From Termitomyces sp. T153 (lineage: Eukaryota > Basidiomycota > Agaricomycetes > Agaricales > Lyophyllaceae): 64,000 nucleotides of DNA. Both the position numbers and the translations under genes were made by a program. The notes beneath the pieces are model-generated. The model searched no databases. It was not told where the DNA came from and saw only the letters and a program-made list of their open reading frames with translations. The DNA is taken from contig JACKQL020000016.1 in NCBI GenBank assembly GCA_018296165.2, forward strand, positions 310,001 through 374,000. The letters are read 5' to 3'. This document shows, piece after piece, positions 11,421 through 22,446 of the stretch (its first letter is position 1; each line of letters opens with the position of its first letter).

Positions 11421-13010
11421 ACTCTCCCTCAAATTTAATCACAAACACTTCAGGCCTTTCAGGATCTTCTGAAAGGTCTTATTGCATGCCCACAAGCTCA
11501 GACTGCCTTCAGAGATAAAGGGCCTTCTCATATTTAATGTCTGACTCCTTGAAAACCACTGTTTCCAACACCCTCCTCAAATGAACTGAATGAAAAGCTG
11601 AACCCCTGCTGCTCATCAAAGTAAGCAGTTCCCTCTTAAAAAGTATCTCAATCCTCTCTAATAGTAGTTGGGGTGCAACATATCCCAGAAATCATTTCAC
11701 CAGCATTGTTTTCCAGTCATTTGGAAAGGCAGCCAAGCACTGTGTCATTCAATTGCTTGAGGTACATCTTAGTGTCAATAGCTAACAGCTGCTGTACATT
11801 AGCATTGTGCTTCTTTTTATAATGACATGCAGTGTCATTGTCATCCAAGTTGCTTTCCAAGATTCATCTATTGGATACTCCAATGTTGTCCTCACTGCTC
11901 CTTGAGTCTCATGCAGCCATTGTACCAGTGCAGCTCAAGAAGCTTGTACTTGAATGACAAAGAATTTTTTGTTACAGGGATCCCAATGCACTGTAGGCAT
12001 GTGGAACATGGTGGCAGGGATTGTATAGGTCTTTGGCCCAAGGACCTCAATTGTTTCTTCCTCTGAACCTATCAGCATGTTTGCTAGAAAGGCTGCTAGA
12101 GTGGTGATGAACACAGAACAGAGCCAGCCTTTTGCTGGCCTAGAGGGGCCAGCCATGGCAGTGGGCACCCCAAAGTCAGGGCACACATCCATCAGCTGGT
12201 CCTCACTAGCAGGGACTTGATCATTATAGGGTACTAGTGGTGCCCTCTGAGTCAAGGATCCCTTGACAAACACAGAAGGCTTGGTACATGCCTTCTTTGG
12301 CTCTGGAAGGTGAGGAGGGGACACAACTTGCTTCCCCTTCCCCAATGCTGAACAGAAGAGGTCTGAATGGGCCTTGTCTCTCTGGTTTCTAGCAACATAA
12401 AGTTTGTTCAGAACTTGAGCTAGTGCAAGTTGCATGATGGGGTTCTCAAGAACATCAGCCCCAACATTCTCTGGCACTTCAGCATCATGCAGCCACTGAA
12501 GCAGGTGAGTGCTCTGTCCATCAACTGATGTAGAGGGCTTGGGCTTTTGAGCTTTGCCCTTAACCTTCTCCTTGGCAGAGAAGGGTTGCTCAACTGTCTT
12601 CTAGGTGGTCAACCAGGAGTTATCACCCTCCTTTGCCATAGTGGGTAGTAACATCACAGTCACCTTTCCTTTTCTTTTGTTTGTAAGAAGAGCAGACACT
12701 GGGTGCCCTGACATACTCGACAATAATGAGGGTGCATTTGAAGAACACACTGCAGATGGCAAAGGTAGATATGCTGCTGGGGAGGGGGCAATGACTCCAT
12801 CAGTGCCATAATGGACACTGGTCCATCATTGTCCACCTCCATTGCTTCTGAGGAAGGTGGTGCAGGAACCAAAATCCCTACTTGTGTTGACATGGTGACA
12901 GCTTGTTGTTGACCTGCCATGCCCATTGCTTGGCTGGGTCCAGCCACTGGCATTGAGGCCACAGAAAACTGTGGCACCATGTATTGCTGGGATTTTTGCA
13001 ACCACATGGT
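11420..13010 (-). pseudogene. Unrecognised decayed protein-coding gene inserted beside Gy1 integrase
   Basis: The minus strand shows a coherent but frame-broken protein. At 13046-12660 there is a Met/Gln/Pro-rich start (AGPSQAMGMAGQQQAV, EAMEVDNDGP). At 12477-11935 there is a 180-codon open piece with a helical segment (ALAQVLNKLYVARNQRDKAH), a basic KGKQ patch and the block FHMPTVHWDPCNKKFFVIQ. Further similar-looking scraps continue in other frames down to about 11420. Its right edge abuts Gypsy integrase sequence at ~13010, so it probably arrived by insertion or rearrangement. I do not recognise the family. It could be a transposon accessory gene or a multicopy basidiomycete gene. Confidence 0.4.
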
Positions 13011-13790
13011 AGTGTGCACTACTATCAGCTGTACCATGCTTGTCATGCAACAGATAACTACCTATAGATAGTTATACCCCTTGGACTCAGGGGATGGACC
13101 TATGAAGTCCATGCCTATTGAGTCCCAAGGCTTGATAAGAATGGGCAGGAAATGTGATTTCCCTTAAGGAAGCTGATTGCTTCCTTTTGCCTGTTGGCAC
13201 AGTTGATACATAGTGTGGAATGCTTGTGCATTTGCAACAGCTGTTAGCTACCAATATCAACAGCAGATATATTCTATTGTCCTTGGTGTGCCAAAGTGCC
13301 CAACTACACTATGTGCTTGTGAGTTAGTATCTTGGCAAAGAGCTTGTCTTTGCCATATCAGGATTGAATACAAAAAAGAAATACTTTGTTTGTACAATCC
13401 TTTGGTCAATGTTGGTTGACCACCTCAAGGATAGCCTCCCCCAATGTCATATCATCATGACCTTCAGGGCTCAATGAGCCCTGTTGAGCCTGGGGTGATG
13501 CAACTATGCCATCATTCATGTTGGCAAGGATCTGCACTTCCTCATCATGAAGTTCATGACAATCCTGCACCTACTGGCTTCTGTAGATAGGTCCATTGCA
13601 GAGTGCATGTATTTGATCCAGCTGGCTTTGCATTTCCTGCAGATGCATAAGGGACAGATCATCCCCCTCTGAGTTGATTTGTGCATCTGCACATATATAG
13701 TCACAGATTGTGGTGCATGCCTTGAGGAGAATCATTCTCAAAGTAGCAGGATAAACAGTCTGTTACCTTATTGAGCTCTGCCTTGACCAT
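13010..13790 (-). pseudogene. Gy1 integrase N-terminal part
   Basis: The minus-strand translation near 13140-13020 reads IKPWDSIGMDFIGPSPESKG followed by VVICCMTSMVQLI, the start of the Gypsy integrase core. The first catalytic Asp (in MDFIG) is kept. Upstream remnants of the zinc-binding HHCC region occur around 13170-13250. Sequence similarity stops shortly after VHTT at ~13010, so the second and third catalytic residues are absent. Confidence 0.75.
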
Positions 13791-14002
13791 ATGTGGTGCT
13801 AGAATTGAATCTCAACATAGAGTCCATCCAGCATTGTTGACAAGGAGACAGATTCTGTTGAGTTTTGAAAAATTCCAGGGTTAATCTCATATCCTAGTAG
13901 CTTATACTCCAATTTGAAGAGTGCTTCAGGGATAGCCAATGTCTCAAGCCTGTGCACAGCATAGTTTTGCTGTGTATTGGTGAACTTCTTATACATGAGC
14001 TC
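13790..14002 (-). pseudogene. Gy1 RNase H
   Basis: Begins MYKKFTNTQQNYAVHRLET (from 13996), the Gypsy RNase H block that normally reads KKFT..Q.NYAVHELETLAI. Here the E of HELET is R. It directly follows the LTR1-B insertion, and joining across that LTR restores a continuous alignment with the connection domain at 15066 and above. Confidence 0.85.
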
Positions 14003-15065
14003 TGTCAGGTTCCACTGACCACAGGGGCTAAGCTTGACCGAGTGAGTCCTTACTAGGCAGACACAATGTCCTGTGCTTAGAACCTAGCATTCTGGGGTGG
14101 TCTGGACTTCAGATACTTGCAAGGATAAGCCAAGGGAAGCAGTCCAAGCAAGTCCAGGGTGGTCTGAGGAAGTCCAGGACCAGGTACAATGAGGATTGGG
14201 CTTGGAGGTGTATCAGGCACAAGTCCAGAGGTGGATATACAGACTGTGGGAAAAGTGGAGGTTCCATGAGTGATGGGAGTGGGGCTGGAAATTGATGGGG
14301 GATCAATTAGGGTTAATGGGTTCTGGGGCCAAGCATAGAGTGAGGTCTGGAGTTTTGTAACATATGCACAGAGTTTGTAATGGCATTAGAGTTGAAAGGA
14401 ACTTGGGCAACAATGAAGGGAACTGAGGTAGACAAGGCAAGACAGAGTTGAGATGACATAGAGACAAAAACAAGACAGATTGAGAGAGATACAAGACTAG
14501 AGACAGAAATGGAGAAAAGACCAGGAGACATAACAAACACAGAACATAACAAAAGAACAATGGTAATATCAAGACTAGTGTAATGGATGCTACTCTATGA
14601 CTTATATACTAACTACTGGACCTCCTCTGGGGATTGAAGGTGCAATGGCAGGGCTTGTCAGAGCCACCTGGGGTTGATGGGTGTTGGTTCTGATCAGATG
14701 GCAGACCATGTTAATGTTCTGATGAGAACTGATGGGAACACAGTCCATTCTGTTGTTATTGGAAAGTTCCAGAGTGGTTGGATGGGTTGAGGAGACACGC
14801 TAGCAATGTGTGCCTGGGTCAGGAGAGATGTTGGAGAGGCTTGAGGGCTTCTTGGGAGGAGAAGGGGAAACAATGGGGCCTGCAGGGGACATGTTGGGGT
14901 TTGCTAGGAGGTTGTCAGGGTATGCTGGAGAAGCATTGGAGTTAGCCAGGGCAGGTGCTATGGGTGAACAAAGGTTGGGGTGAGTCAAGGGGGTGTTGGG
15001 GGGGAACTCCAGAGAAGCAGGGTGGCTTGAAAAGAGGTCTAGAGGTCTGTGAGTGGGTTGTGACA
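14003..15065 (-). repeat. Solo LTR, family LTR1 (copy B), nested in Gy1
   Basis: 1063 bp, reverse orientation: begins TGTCAGGTTCCACTGACC and ends GGGTTGTGACA on the + strand. It is flanked by AGCTC (13998-14002) and GGCTC (15066-15070), a 5-bp target-site duplication with one transition. Its promoter box CTTATATACT (reverse) is at ~14600. It interrupts Gy1 between the RT connection and RNase H. Pro/Ser-rich open frames inside it are not genes. Confidence 0.92.
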
Positions 15066-16050
15066 GGCTCAGCTGGCCAACATTTCTGCCAGCTTGGTCC
15101 CTGCCTGTACATTGCTCCAATGCCTGTATTTGAGGCATCAAATATCAGTCATATAGGATCCTTGTGTCAAGGATCAATTGGCCAAATGATAGGTGTTTTG
15201 GCACAGATCCACTTGATCATGTCAGAACACTGTTGGTAGATGGGGCACCAATGAAATGGTGACCTGTTCTGCATCATGGCCATCAAGGGCCCTGTATATC
15301 CAGAGATATTGGGCAAGAAGTTCCTGATGTAGTTCACCAGTCCAACAAATCACTGGATATTGTTGTAGTTTCTAGGAGTACACCACTCTTGGATCCAATT
15401 CAACTTATCCATATCAGGGTATATGCCCTGCAAATTGATGACATGGCTAAGGCATTCTCTATGTTTGGTATATAGTTCACCCTTCTTCCATTCAAGGTAG
15501 AGCTTGTTTTTGCATAGTCTTTCAAAGACTAGTCTGAGGTGCTCCTCATGCTCTTCAATAGAATCTGAAAAGACAAAAATATTGTCTAAATATACATGCA
15601 TCAATGATGTACCAGAAAATGCATGTCATCAGCCATTGAAATGTTGCTGGCACATTACAATTGCCAACCTGCATGATATTGCTGTGATATGTAGCAGTAA
15701 TGGTCAAAAACTCCATTTTGGTACAACAGTAGTACATATCCTGACCTGCTCATACACATATGTAAGGTCAATTTTTGACCTTATGGGTGTGTGGGCCACA
15801 TCCTCTCAAATGACCTCCTAACTGGGTAAGGGTGTAACATTGTTAACTGTATTATCATTACATTGTTGAACATTTAATGCCATCTGCAAGGAGCTATCCT
15901 TGGGAAGCACAATAAGGGTGCAGCCTGGTCAGCTGCACAAGGTTCTCACCACTTTGCATGCACATAGCAGTCAATTTATTCCTGCAGTTACTGCTGAAGT
16001 GATTTGGAACACCTTGGCATAAAGTATGAGTAGCACTTGGTCTTGTCTAT
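15066..16050 (-). pseudogene. Gy1 reverse transcriptase, active site YLDN
   Basis: The best readable block (15604-15350) carries VYLDNIFVFSDSIEEHEEHL and KLNWIQEWCTPRNYNNIQ, the palm and thumb of Gypsy RT. Upstream come NVPATFQWLMTCIF and, near 15900-15750, the substrate-binding block (MALNVQQCNDNTV, IRSKIDLTYVYEQVR). The catalytic YLDD reads YLDN: codons GAC AAT at 15586-15581, again a CpG-to-CpA change. Multiple stops are present. The connection domain (GYTGPLMAMMQ, FHWCPIYQQCSDMIK) runs to the LTR1-B boundary. Confidence 0.9.
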
Positions 16051-16165
16051 GAGATCTATTTCATGTTGACCTTCTGCCATGGGAGAAGTTCCTCCTTTAT
16101 GCCATTAATGGTGTCCTGAAACTCATCATACCACTGCTGCCAAAGACACAGAATATTGTCTTCTG

Positions 16166-16654
16166 TCAGCTGGAAGGCTGCACCTTCTCCTTCTTTGCTT
16201 TAGGCCAAGGACACTGCTCATCCTTGGCTAGCTTCAAAGGTGGTACTCTTCTTGTATACTTGTCCTGCAAGGCCATGAGGCAAATTTCAGATTTGTCTGG
16301 GATGTTTAAACATGTAGGGTGACCTTTTGCCCTATACATCCTTGTGTTCTGCAAGTAGTTGAACTGGTCAGGCTTGGATATCTCATCCTCTGTAGTCATT
16401 TGGTATATTTTGGCAGTAGGAGTTGCTTGTCTTACCCTCTCTTTCCATATCAGGTTGGCAATAACCTGATTCCATTCTGGTGGCATACATAGATCATATG
16501 CCCACTTAAGGGTCAGCTTTGGGATTGGTCTGTCCCAAATTCTTTGTTCCCTCAGGTTAGAGGAATTGTCCTGATCCTTCTTTTCCAACTGCTGCAATAC
16601 TTCTACTTTAGAAGGTATTTGTACAGCCAGTTTTTGCACTTTTGAGGATTGCAT
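16166..16654 (-). pseudogene. Gy1 protease-RT linker
   Basis: A 162-codon open stretch, charged and Lys/Glu/Gln-rich (VEVLQQLEKKDQDN, NLIWKERVRQATPTAK), lying between the protease and RT segments. Such a variable linker is usual in this group of Gypsy elements. No catalytic motif is expected. Confidence 0.6.
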
Positions 16655-16699
16655 CCTCTGTTTTTCCTTCTAAAGAGTACTTAAATACTCTTTCTCCAC

Positions 16700-17300
16700 C
16701 TATCAACAGAGATGGATGATCTTGGGCAGCCTCTTAGTCACCCAAACTCCATCCTCATCTTCTGCCTCTTCTACAGTGGCATGTCTTGTTCCACCAGCTA
16801 GTCAAGGTCACTCATCATAGTGCTTTTCCACCATGCAGAATTGTTGCAGATGGCCATCCATGTCCTCCAGCTCCAATTGATGAGCTGGAGTAGCCACTCC
16901 ATTAATCATCACATGGTCATTCTGGAACTCCAAGAGGACATTATGTTTCCTCATGAATGGTGTCTCTACAATCATGTCATAGTGGTCAAAATTAGCAATG
17001 TTACATAGACATTATGGTATTTGCTAGAGATCTTTATGGTTACCTTGGCTCAATAATTCACTATAGAACAGCTTTTAAGTGCTCCTAGTTGCAGAGTGAT
17101 TGGTGTGGCTAGTGGAGCCACTCATATACCAGCCACATGTGCAAAGGACAGCATGAGGCCCAGGTTTGTACTCCTCAAGTCCCACAGCATCCATGCTTTG
17201 TGGCCGTTAGCATCCACCCAAGTGACAAGGCATTCTTTGTCTCACACAGGAAAGACTGGTCAGTACATGGCTTCTTTTGACACTATGATTCAAACTTTAT
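16700..17300 (-). pseudogene. Gy1 aspartic protease
   Basis: The minus-strand translation gives the C-terminal protease block MRKHNVLLEFQNDHVMINGV (around 16955-16895) and upstream pieces MLWDLRSTNLGLMLSFAHVA and ATPITLQLGALKSC. These match the retropepsin of the same Gypsy group in order. The expected D-S/T-G active-site triad is not readable (WDLRST). The frame is broken by stops and shifts. Confidence 0.7.
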
Positions 17301-17339
17301 GCATGTGAACATCATTAGTAGGTTCTGGCATTCTATGCT

Positions 17340-18690
17340 TGGTGTCAGAGGACTGATCTTACAAGGCCCTCTGATTGTTTCCTTTATTCCAAGCCTGCTA
17401 TTCATTGTTGACTGCCGATCTTCTGGTCACAGGTATGTTAGACCAAGGCTATCTTTTGGCCATATTTGTATGTGGTCACAAGCTGTGAGTCTGGATTGAG
17501 GCTAATTACAATGGATTTCCATACTTGGATCAGATTCCAGATTTAGTTGTTGCTACTCCCTGTGCTCCTCTTTCTATGACTCAACCAACCTTTCCAGTGC
17601 CTCCCCATGACACTTCAAGCTTCAAGGACAATGCCTGGAGCTGTTTGTTGTCCCTGGAGACACAGGGTCTAATTTACTCAAGCTTCCCTTACCTCCCACA
17701 CAACCAAACTTACTGGACTATGTCAAACCACCAAAGCAGTGTCCCTCTCCCTCCAGGCCCTCCTGTAATGCCTCTCCCTTGCTCCTACTCCTCACCCTGA
17801 GCCCCCAGCAGCTGCAGGAAGGTTTCTTTCTGCACCTAGCTTGGGGATTCTAGCTTCCCACTCCAAACTTCCTTGCCCCACACTCTCTGACAAATTTGAT
17901 GGGAACCATAGGATCAGGGAATGTTTCCTTCAATCCTTTATCACCTACATCCAGTTGAGCAGTGAAGATTTTGCCTCCAATGCCCTGAAAATTGCTTGTG
18001 TCCTCTCCTACATGAAGGCTAGCCCAGCTTGACCTATGCATTGCACTTCTTTCAACACTCCAGAGGAGTAGAAAGGTTCACTGGCTGGATGTAGTTTAAG
18101 AATGAGTTCTGAGCCAAGTTCTTTCTTCTTGACCCTGCCAATACTGCAGCCCTTTCTCTCAAGGGAAGCAGCTGCTAGATGAGTACATCAACTGATTCCA
18201 TGCATTGATCAAGCAGGCTGAATATTCAGATGGTCTGCAGCTTTGCTTAACCTTCTATGATGGACTCCACTGCTCTCTCATGGATTGTATCAATAGCATG
18301 ACTAAGCAGCACCCAGACAGTGAGTGTGTTGACACCTGGTACAAGATGGCATGTGAGCAGTGACAGCTGATAGATCTGCAGTGTGAGCTGCAATGGACAC
18401 AGCACTCCACTGTCACCCTCCATGCTTCCTTTACTTGTGGTGGGTTTGGCCCACAAGTCTCCCCTTCTGTGCATGCTCCAGTGGCTCCACAAGCAGGTGC
18501 TACCCTTCCTGCTCCATCTCATGTTGCTTCTTTCCATGCTGCCCTACTGGCCCCCATGTGCTACTTACTGCAGGAAGTCCCAATGGACATTGATGCCTCT
18601 TGGCAAGGAGCTGAAGTTAGTATTTCAGAGGCCCTACCTTCTTCTCCAACACAAAGGGGCCAGGGTGACAATGTGACAGCTTCTGTGATA
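17340..18690 (+). pseudogene. LTR and Gag of a Gypsy element (Gy3)
   Basis: 17340-17545 is LTR-like and resembles 5690-5880. The + strand then encodes Gag in pieces: a Pro/Leu-rich start (17525-17800), the core block TLSDKFDGNHRIRECFLQSF and IACVLSYMKASPA (17841-18032), broken helical segments to ~18470, and the C-terminal linker motif VPMDIDA (18573-18596) that in Gypsy Gag precedes the zinc knuckle. It stops at ~18690, where Gy2 integrase begins on the opposite strand, so pol is missing. Several stops make it non-functional. Confidence 0.75.
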
Positions 18691-19190
18691 GCCCTATTGT
18701 CATTATGTCCAAGCTGTCCAAGTACACATGGTCCCCAGGCTTGTATACAGGGGCCAGCATTGGCCAGCAGTCATAGTACTGCACCATGTCATTCTTTGCC
18801 TTTACAAATGCTGCCTTTGCCTCCTACTGTGCCTCCTGCATTCTGTCTAAAAACTCATTAACCAAGTTGTTTTCTGAGGAACATGATTGAGGTTTGAATC
18901 CCATCCAGGGGAATATGCCAGTATTCAGGAAGAATGGAGTCATCTGAGTGGAAGAATGAATGTGGTTGTTTTACTAGAAATCTGCATCTGGCAGAAGCTC
19001 AGCCCAGTCATTCTGCCTCTTGTTACAAAACAGATGGAGATACTGTACCAGTCCTTGGTTAACACATTCTGTCTGCTCATCTGACTGAGGGTGATAGGCT
19101 GTGGTGGTATAGAGCTTCACTCTCAGCAGGTGATACAGCTTCCAAATGAACTCTGCCACAAACTGGGGGCCTTGATGATATGGTGTATAC
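18691..19190 (-). pseudogene. Gy2 integrase, C-terminal half
   Basis: From 19190 leftward: GPQFVAEFIWKLYHLL, KLYTTTAYHPQSDEQTECVN, NDWAELLPDADF, then after stops TPFFLNTGIFPWMGFKP, KAAFVKAKNDMVQYYD and YKPGDHVYLDSLDI. These are the second half of the Gypsy integrase core, with the catalytic Glu region (QTECVN), and the C-terminal GPY-like domain. The usual SD before GPQF is interrupted by the insert to the right. Confidence 0.88.
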
Positions 19191-20455
19191 CTGTTCATGC
19201 ATTAATTTTGCAAATAATAATATATTATTGAACCCATTACCAGTTATTAGAACAGATATGAAATATCATAATAGTCATGACTGCAACTATAGCAATCCCA
19301 ATCATAGTGACAACCAGGCATGCATGCCAGGGATGTGGGTGGTATTTAAATATCTCCTTGTTGGACAGAGCTGTGTATTAGCAGCTGTATGAAGGTTACA
19401 GGCTATACTACTGAAGGCTACTGGAAGAGCATTGAGGAGCATACACTTGTAGGACACAGCACAAACAAAGAATGACTTTGGAAGGGTTGGTATCTACCAG
19501 ATCAGAAATCTTTGAGAAGCACCTTGTTCATGATCACACAAAGGTGGTATCAGGGGGTCAGGCACTGCTTGCCTAACCTCAGGGCTCTGTAGAATTTTGG
19601 ACTAGAATGTTGAAGCTTAGGCTGAAAACTATTGGATCACAAAAATTAAGCTTTCCATATGAGCAGTGGAACCAGGGACATTGTCCAGCCAGTTGTGGCA
19701 CAACAATTTGACTACCAGGTCACAGACACCAGTGCTGGAGCTCCAAGAAGTGGCCTAGAACCTAGGGCACCACAATAGGAATGCTTCAGGCTCAGAATAG
19801 AAAACCCTTAGCCCAGAAACAGATTTATTCAGACAAACAACCATATGAGTGGGGCCCAATGCCCTTTGCTGAGAAGTTCAGATGCTCTATACCATATATC
19901 TTATGATAGCCAGATTGCCAAGTCTGTATCATGCTCAAAGACATACTTGTACTATCCTCATATATAGTCCATACCATAGTGTAACAAATACAAGTTTTGA
20001 CTGCCCCATGTTTCTTAGGCAAGTTCAATGTTCAGGTAGCTTTCTGTGTGATTCAGAACTTCCATGTGGTGCTATACCATTGTACTAAGGTCTCTGCTGG
20101 GCCTGTGTGGCTTTCTGTCTGTGTGACTTTTATTATTGCCTGTGTGGCCTAGCCTGTGTGGCACCCCAAGCAGCTGTGTGCACTCACCCAGAAAAGCCCA
20201 ACCTTTGTACTTTGTACACCATGTCCCAGCCCCTGTTGCCATATACAAATATATTCTATTCAGTTGGCATTTTCCTGACTTGAAGTAAAGCATTCTTTGA
20301 TACTCTTTCCCCAAACTCAGAATCAGCAGTTGCCCTTGTACCAGCCTAGAGAGACAAAAGGAGCCCATCCCATTGAGATTTGTATTAGTGTTGTAATGAC
20401 TCTAGTACCTATCATCTACTACTCTTTCTTTTGCATACAAAAACTAGCAGGTTTA
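19190..20455. mobile_element. Unidentified ~1.27 kb insertion in Gy2 integrase
   Basis: It splits the integrase exactly between ...GLSAGYVSD (right, ~20460) and GPQFVAEF (left, ~19190), so it is an insertion. The ends look LTR-like (TGTATACCTG ... TTATCA), with a TATTTAAATA promoter-like box near 19350, but the inverted termini are weak and no clean target duplication was found. No open frame in it has coding character. Confidence 0.5.
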
Positions 20456-20820
20456 TTATCAGTCAGAGACATACCCAGCTGACAGACCATGGAACTTCCA
20501 GACATTCTTTCAATACAGGCTAGCCACTCTCAGGGCAGAGCACATTGTGTGGGTAGGGATAAAGTGGGCCCATTTACCATAGAGGTCCACCACCACCATC
20601 ACAGCATTGTACCCATGAGCATCAGGGAGTTCAACAATGAAATCCATAAACACAACACCCTAGTGAGCAGCTGGAATAGAAAGGGTGGAGCTGACCCATG
20701 GATGACTGGCAATAAGGCTTGGTGCAGAGACAGAGATCACAGGTGCTGGTGTAGTTGCTCACATATTGGGATATCTGAGGCCACCAGTAGTTCTGGGACA
20801 CCAGCTCCAGCATCTTCCAC
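20456..20820 (-). pseudogene. Gy2 integrase, N-terminal half
   Basis: 20813-20631 reads ELVSQNYWWPQISQYVSNY and CDLCLCTKP, the HHCC zinc finger of Gypsy integrase, followed by SSMGQLHPF. The core continues leftward with DAVMVVVDLYGKWAHFIP and KFHGLSAGYVSD (about 20600-20460). It contains a stop and a frameshift and is then cut by the insertion at 20455. Confidence 0.88.
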
Positions 20821-20908
20821 CTTCTGGATGTTTGGCTACATTAGAGTTATAGTCTTGCTCTACAATGCATTGGCAGAGTTCTGGAATGTTAGGCATATAG
20901 ATTTATTC

Positions 20909-21709
20909 TCAGAAGGTTAGAAGCTCATCCTGAAGACCCCACTCATCTGCATGCACAAACTTAATTCTGCTTGCTTGTTGGGCTTGTAGGGCCTGAGCAG
21001 CCTGGGCAACCACATCCTCTTGTGCACCCTCCTGATTTCCTTGTTGAATGTCCTTGAGGATGTTCACCTCATCCCCTTGGACTACAATTCCTTCTAGAGC
21101 ACAAATGGCAAAGAGCTCAGGCTTAAGAAGGATGATGTTGTTGTCATTATCCCCTGCCCTAGTGCCATAGTCAGCCTGCCTAGACAATGTGTCTGGTTTG
21201 CCCATGCTCCATCTGGGTTTGTGATGCAGCAAGAAGTCAAAGTTGGCCAGATACAGGGACTAACATGCTTGGCATTGATTGAGCTTCTTAGCCATGCAGA
21301 AGTATTTGAGATTCTTGTAGTCTGTCCAGACTTCAAACTTATGCTGTGCACCCTCAAGGAAGTGCCACTACTCCTCCAAGGACCAAATAATGGCAAGTAT
21401 CTCCTTGTCATGGATCTTGTAGTTCTGCTCTACTGCATTGAGGCTTTTGGAGTAGAAGATTATGGAATGCCACTTGCCATCTTCCTTTGACTGCTGAGAG
21501 AGAATTGCTCCCATGGAAAAGTCAGAGCTATTGGTTTTGATATGGAAGGGAGAGTCATCATCTGGGAACAGGAGGACAGGCTTTGAGGTAATGGCTTGCT
21601 TGAGGGTGCCAAAAGCAGCTTGCTGCAGGGACTCCCACTGCCATGCTGTGTCCTTGACAGTAAGGTGAAAGAGGGGATGTGCATGGTGGGACAAATTCTG
21701 TATGAACAT
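20909..21709 (-). pseudogene. Gy2 RNase H and connection
   Basis: 21709-21368: WQWESLQQAAFGTLKQAI, KPVLLFPDDDSPFHIKTNSS, GAILSQQSKEDGKWHSI and YKIHDKEILAII are the conserved Gypsy RNase H blocks. Two expected Asp positions are now Asn (KTNSSDF for the usual TDAS-type block). 21232-20909: HHKPRWSMGKPDTLSRQADYG is the RNase H end, followed by the linker to integrase. Separate frames show shifts. Confidence 0.9.
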
Positions 21710-22446
21710 CTAGTAGAAGTTAACAAACCCTAGAAAGGCCTGTACTTTCTTCTTGTTCCTTGGCTCAGGCCACTCCACTATGTCTGCCACTTTAACAGGG
21801 TCCATCTTGGTCATTCTATGCAAGATGATCAAACCTAGGTACTCAAACTTAGCCTGCTCAACCTCACACTTCTCAGGCTTCAGATAGAGCTGGTGTTGGT
21901 GAAGGCATTCCAAGACAATGCACATGACCCCAGCAATGCTCCTCCAAGGTTTTGGTGTAGATGAGGATATTGTCAAGATATATTCAAACAACACCTTCTG
22001 CAATCAGATCATGGAAGATTTCATTTATCATAGTCTGGAAGGTGGCTGGGCTGTTGGTGAGACCAAAGAACATAACCAAAAGTTCAAAGAGTCCATGATT
22101 GGTTTGCTGCCTTCCACTCATCTCCTTCTTTGATGTGCACATTGTTGTAGCCCCAATGGATGTCCAACTTGGTGAAGTAGCATGCACCTTGAAGGTTGTT
22201 GACAAGTTCAGAAATGAATGGTAAGGGATAGTGATTCTTCACCATCATCATGTTCAAGACTCAATAGTCCTGAACCAGACAAAGAGACCCATCCTTCTTC
22301 TTAATGAAAATGACTGGGGAGGCCATTGGGGACTTGGAGGGTTATCTTGATCCAGAGCTAAGATTCTCCTGTAGAAACCTGTTCAGCTCATTCTGCAAAA
22401 AGGGTGCAAGCAGATAGACTTTGCAGCTGGAGGGTTCCACATCAGT
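21710..22446 (-). pseudogene. Gy2 reverse transcriptase, active site YLDN
   Basis: Right to left: a finger block near 22440-22300 (NELNRFLQENLSSGSR, PSKSPMASPVIFIKKKDGSL), then [40 protein letters not shown] (22120-22060), the catalytic block YLDNILIYTKTLEEH (21980-21940) and the thumb FEYLGLIILHRMTKMDPVKV and NKKKVQAFLGFVNFY (21850-21712). The active-site second Asp is Asn: codons GAC AAT at 21974-21969, a CpG-to-CpA change. Stops and shifts occur. The 5' end is cut at 22446 by the poly(A) end of the LINE. Confidence 0.92.

Larger units (their letters stand above)
13010..17300 (-). mobile_element. Decayed Gypsy pol (Gy1), split by solo LTR1-B
   Basis: From right to left: retropepsin region (~17300-16700), protease-RT linker (16654-16166), RT (16050-15350), RT-RNase H connection (15350-15066), solo LTR1 insertion (15065-14003), RNase H (14002-13790), linker and integrase (13790-13010). 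The order PR-RT-RH-IN is diagnostic of Gypsy. Many stops are present and CpG is nearly absent. Integrase ends abruptly at ~13010, and gag is missing on the right, where a different Gypsy lies on the opposite strand. Confidence 0.88.
18691..22446 (-). mobile_element. Decayed Gypsy pol (Gy2), left part
   Basis: Right to left: RT (22446-21710), RNase H (21709-20909), integrase zinc finger and core start (20820-20456), an unknown ~1.27 kb insert (20455-19190), then the rest of the integrase (19190-18691). The protease part of what is probably the same element reappears at 33050-32740 beyond the LINE. CpG-depleted with many stops. The integrase C-terminus is truncated at 18691. Confidence 0.9.

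Noticed and set aside
14800..15141. 113-codon Pro-rich open frame
   Set aside because: It runs across the boundary of LTR1-B into Gypsy RT, so it is a chance frame.
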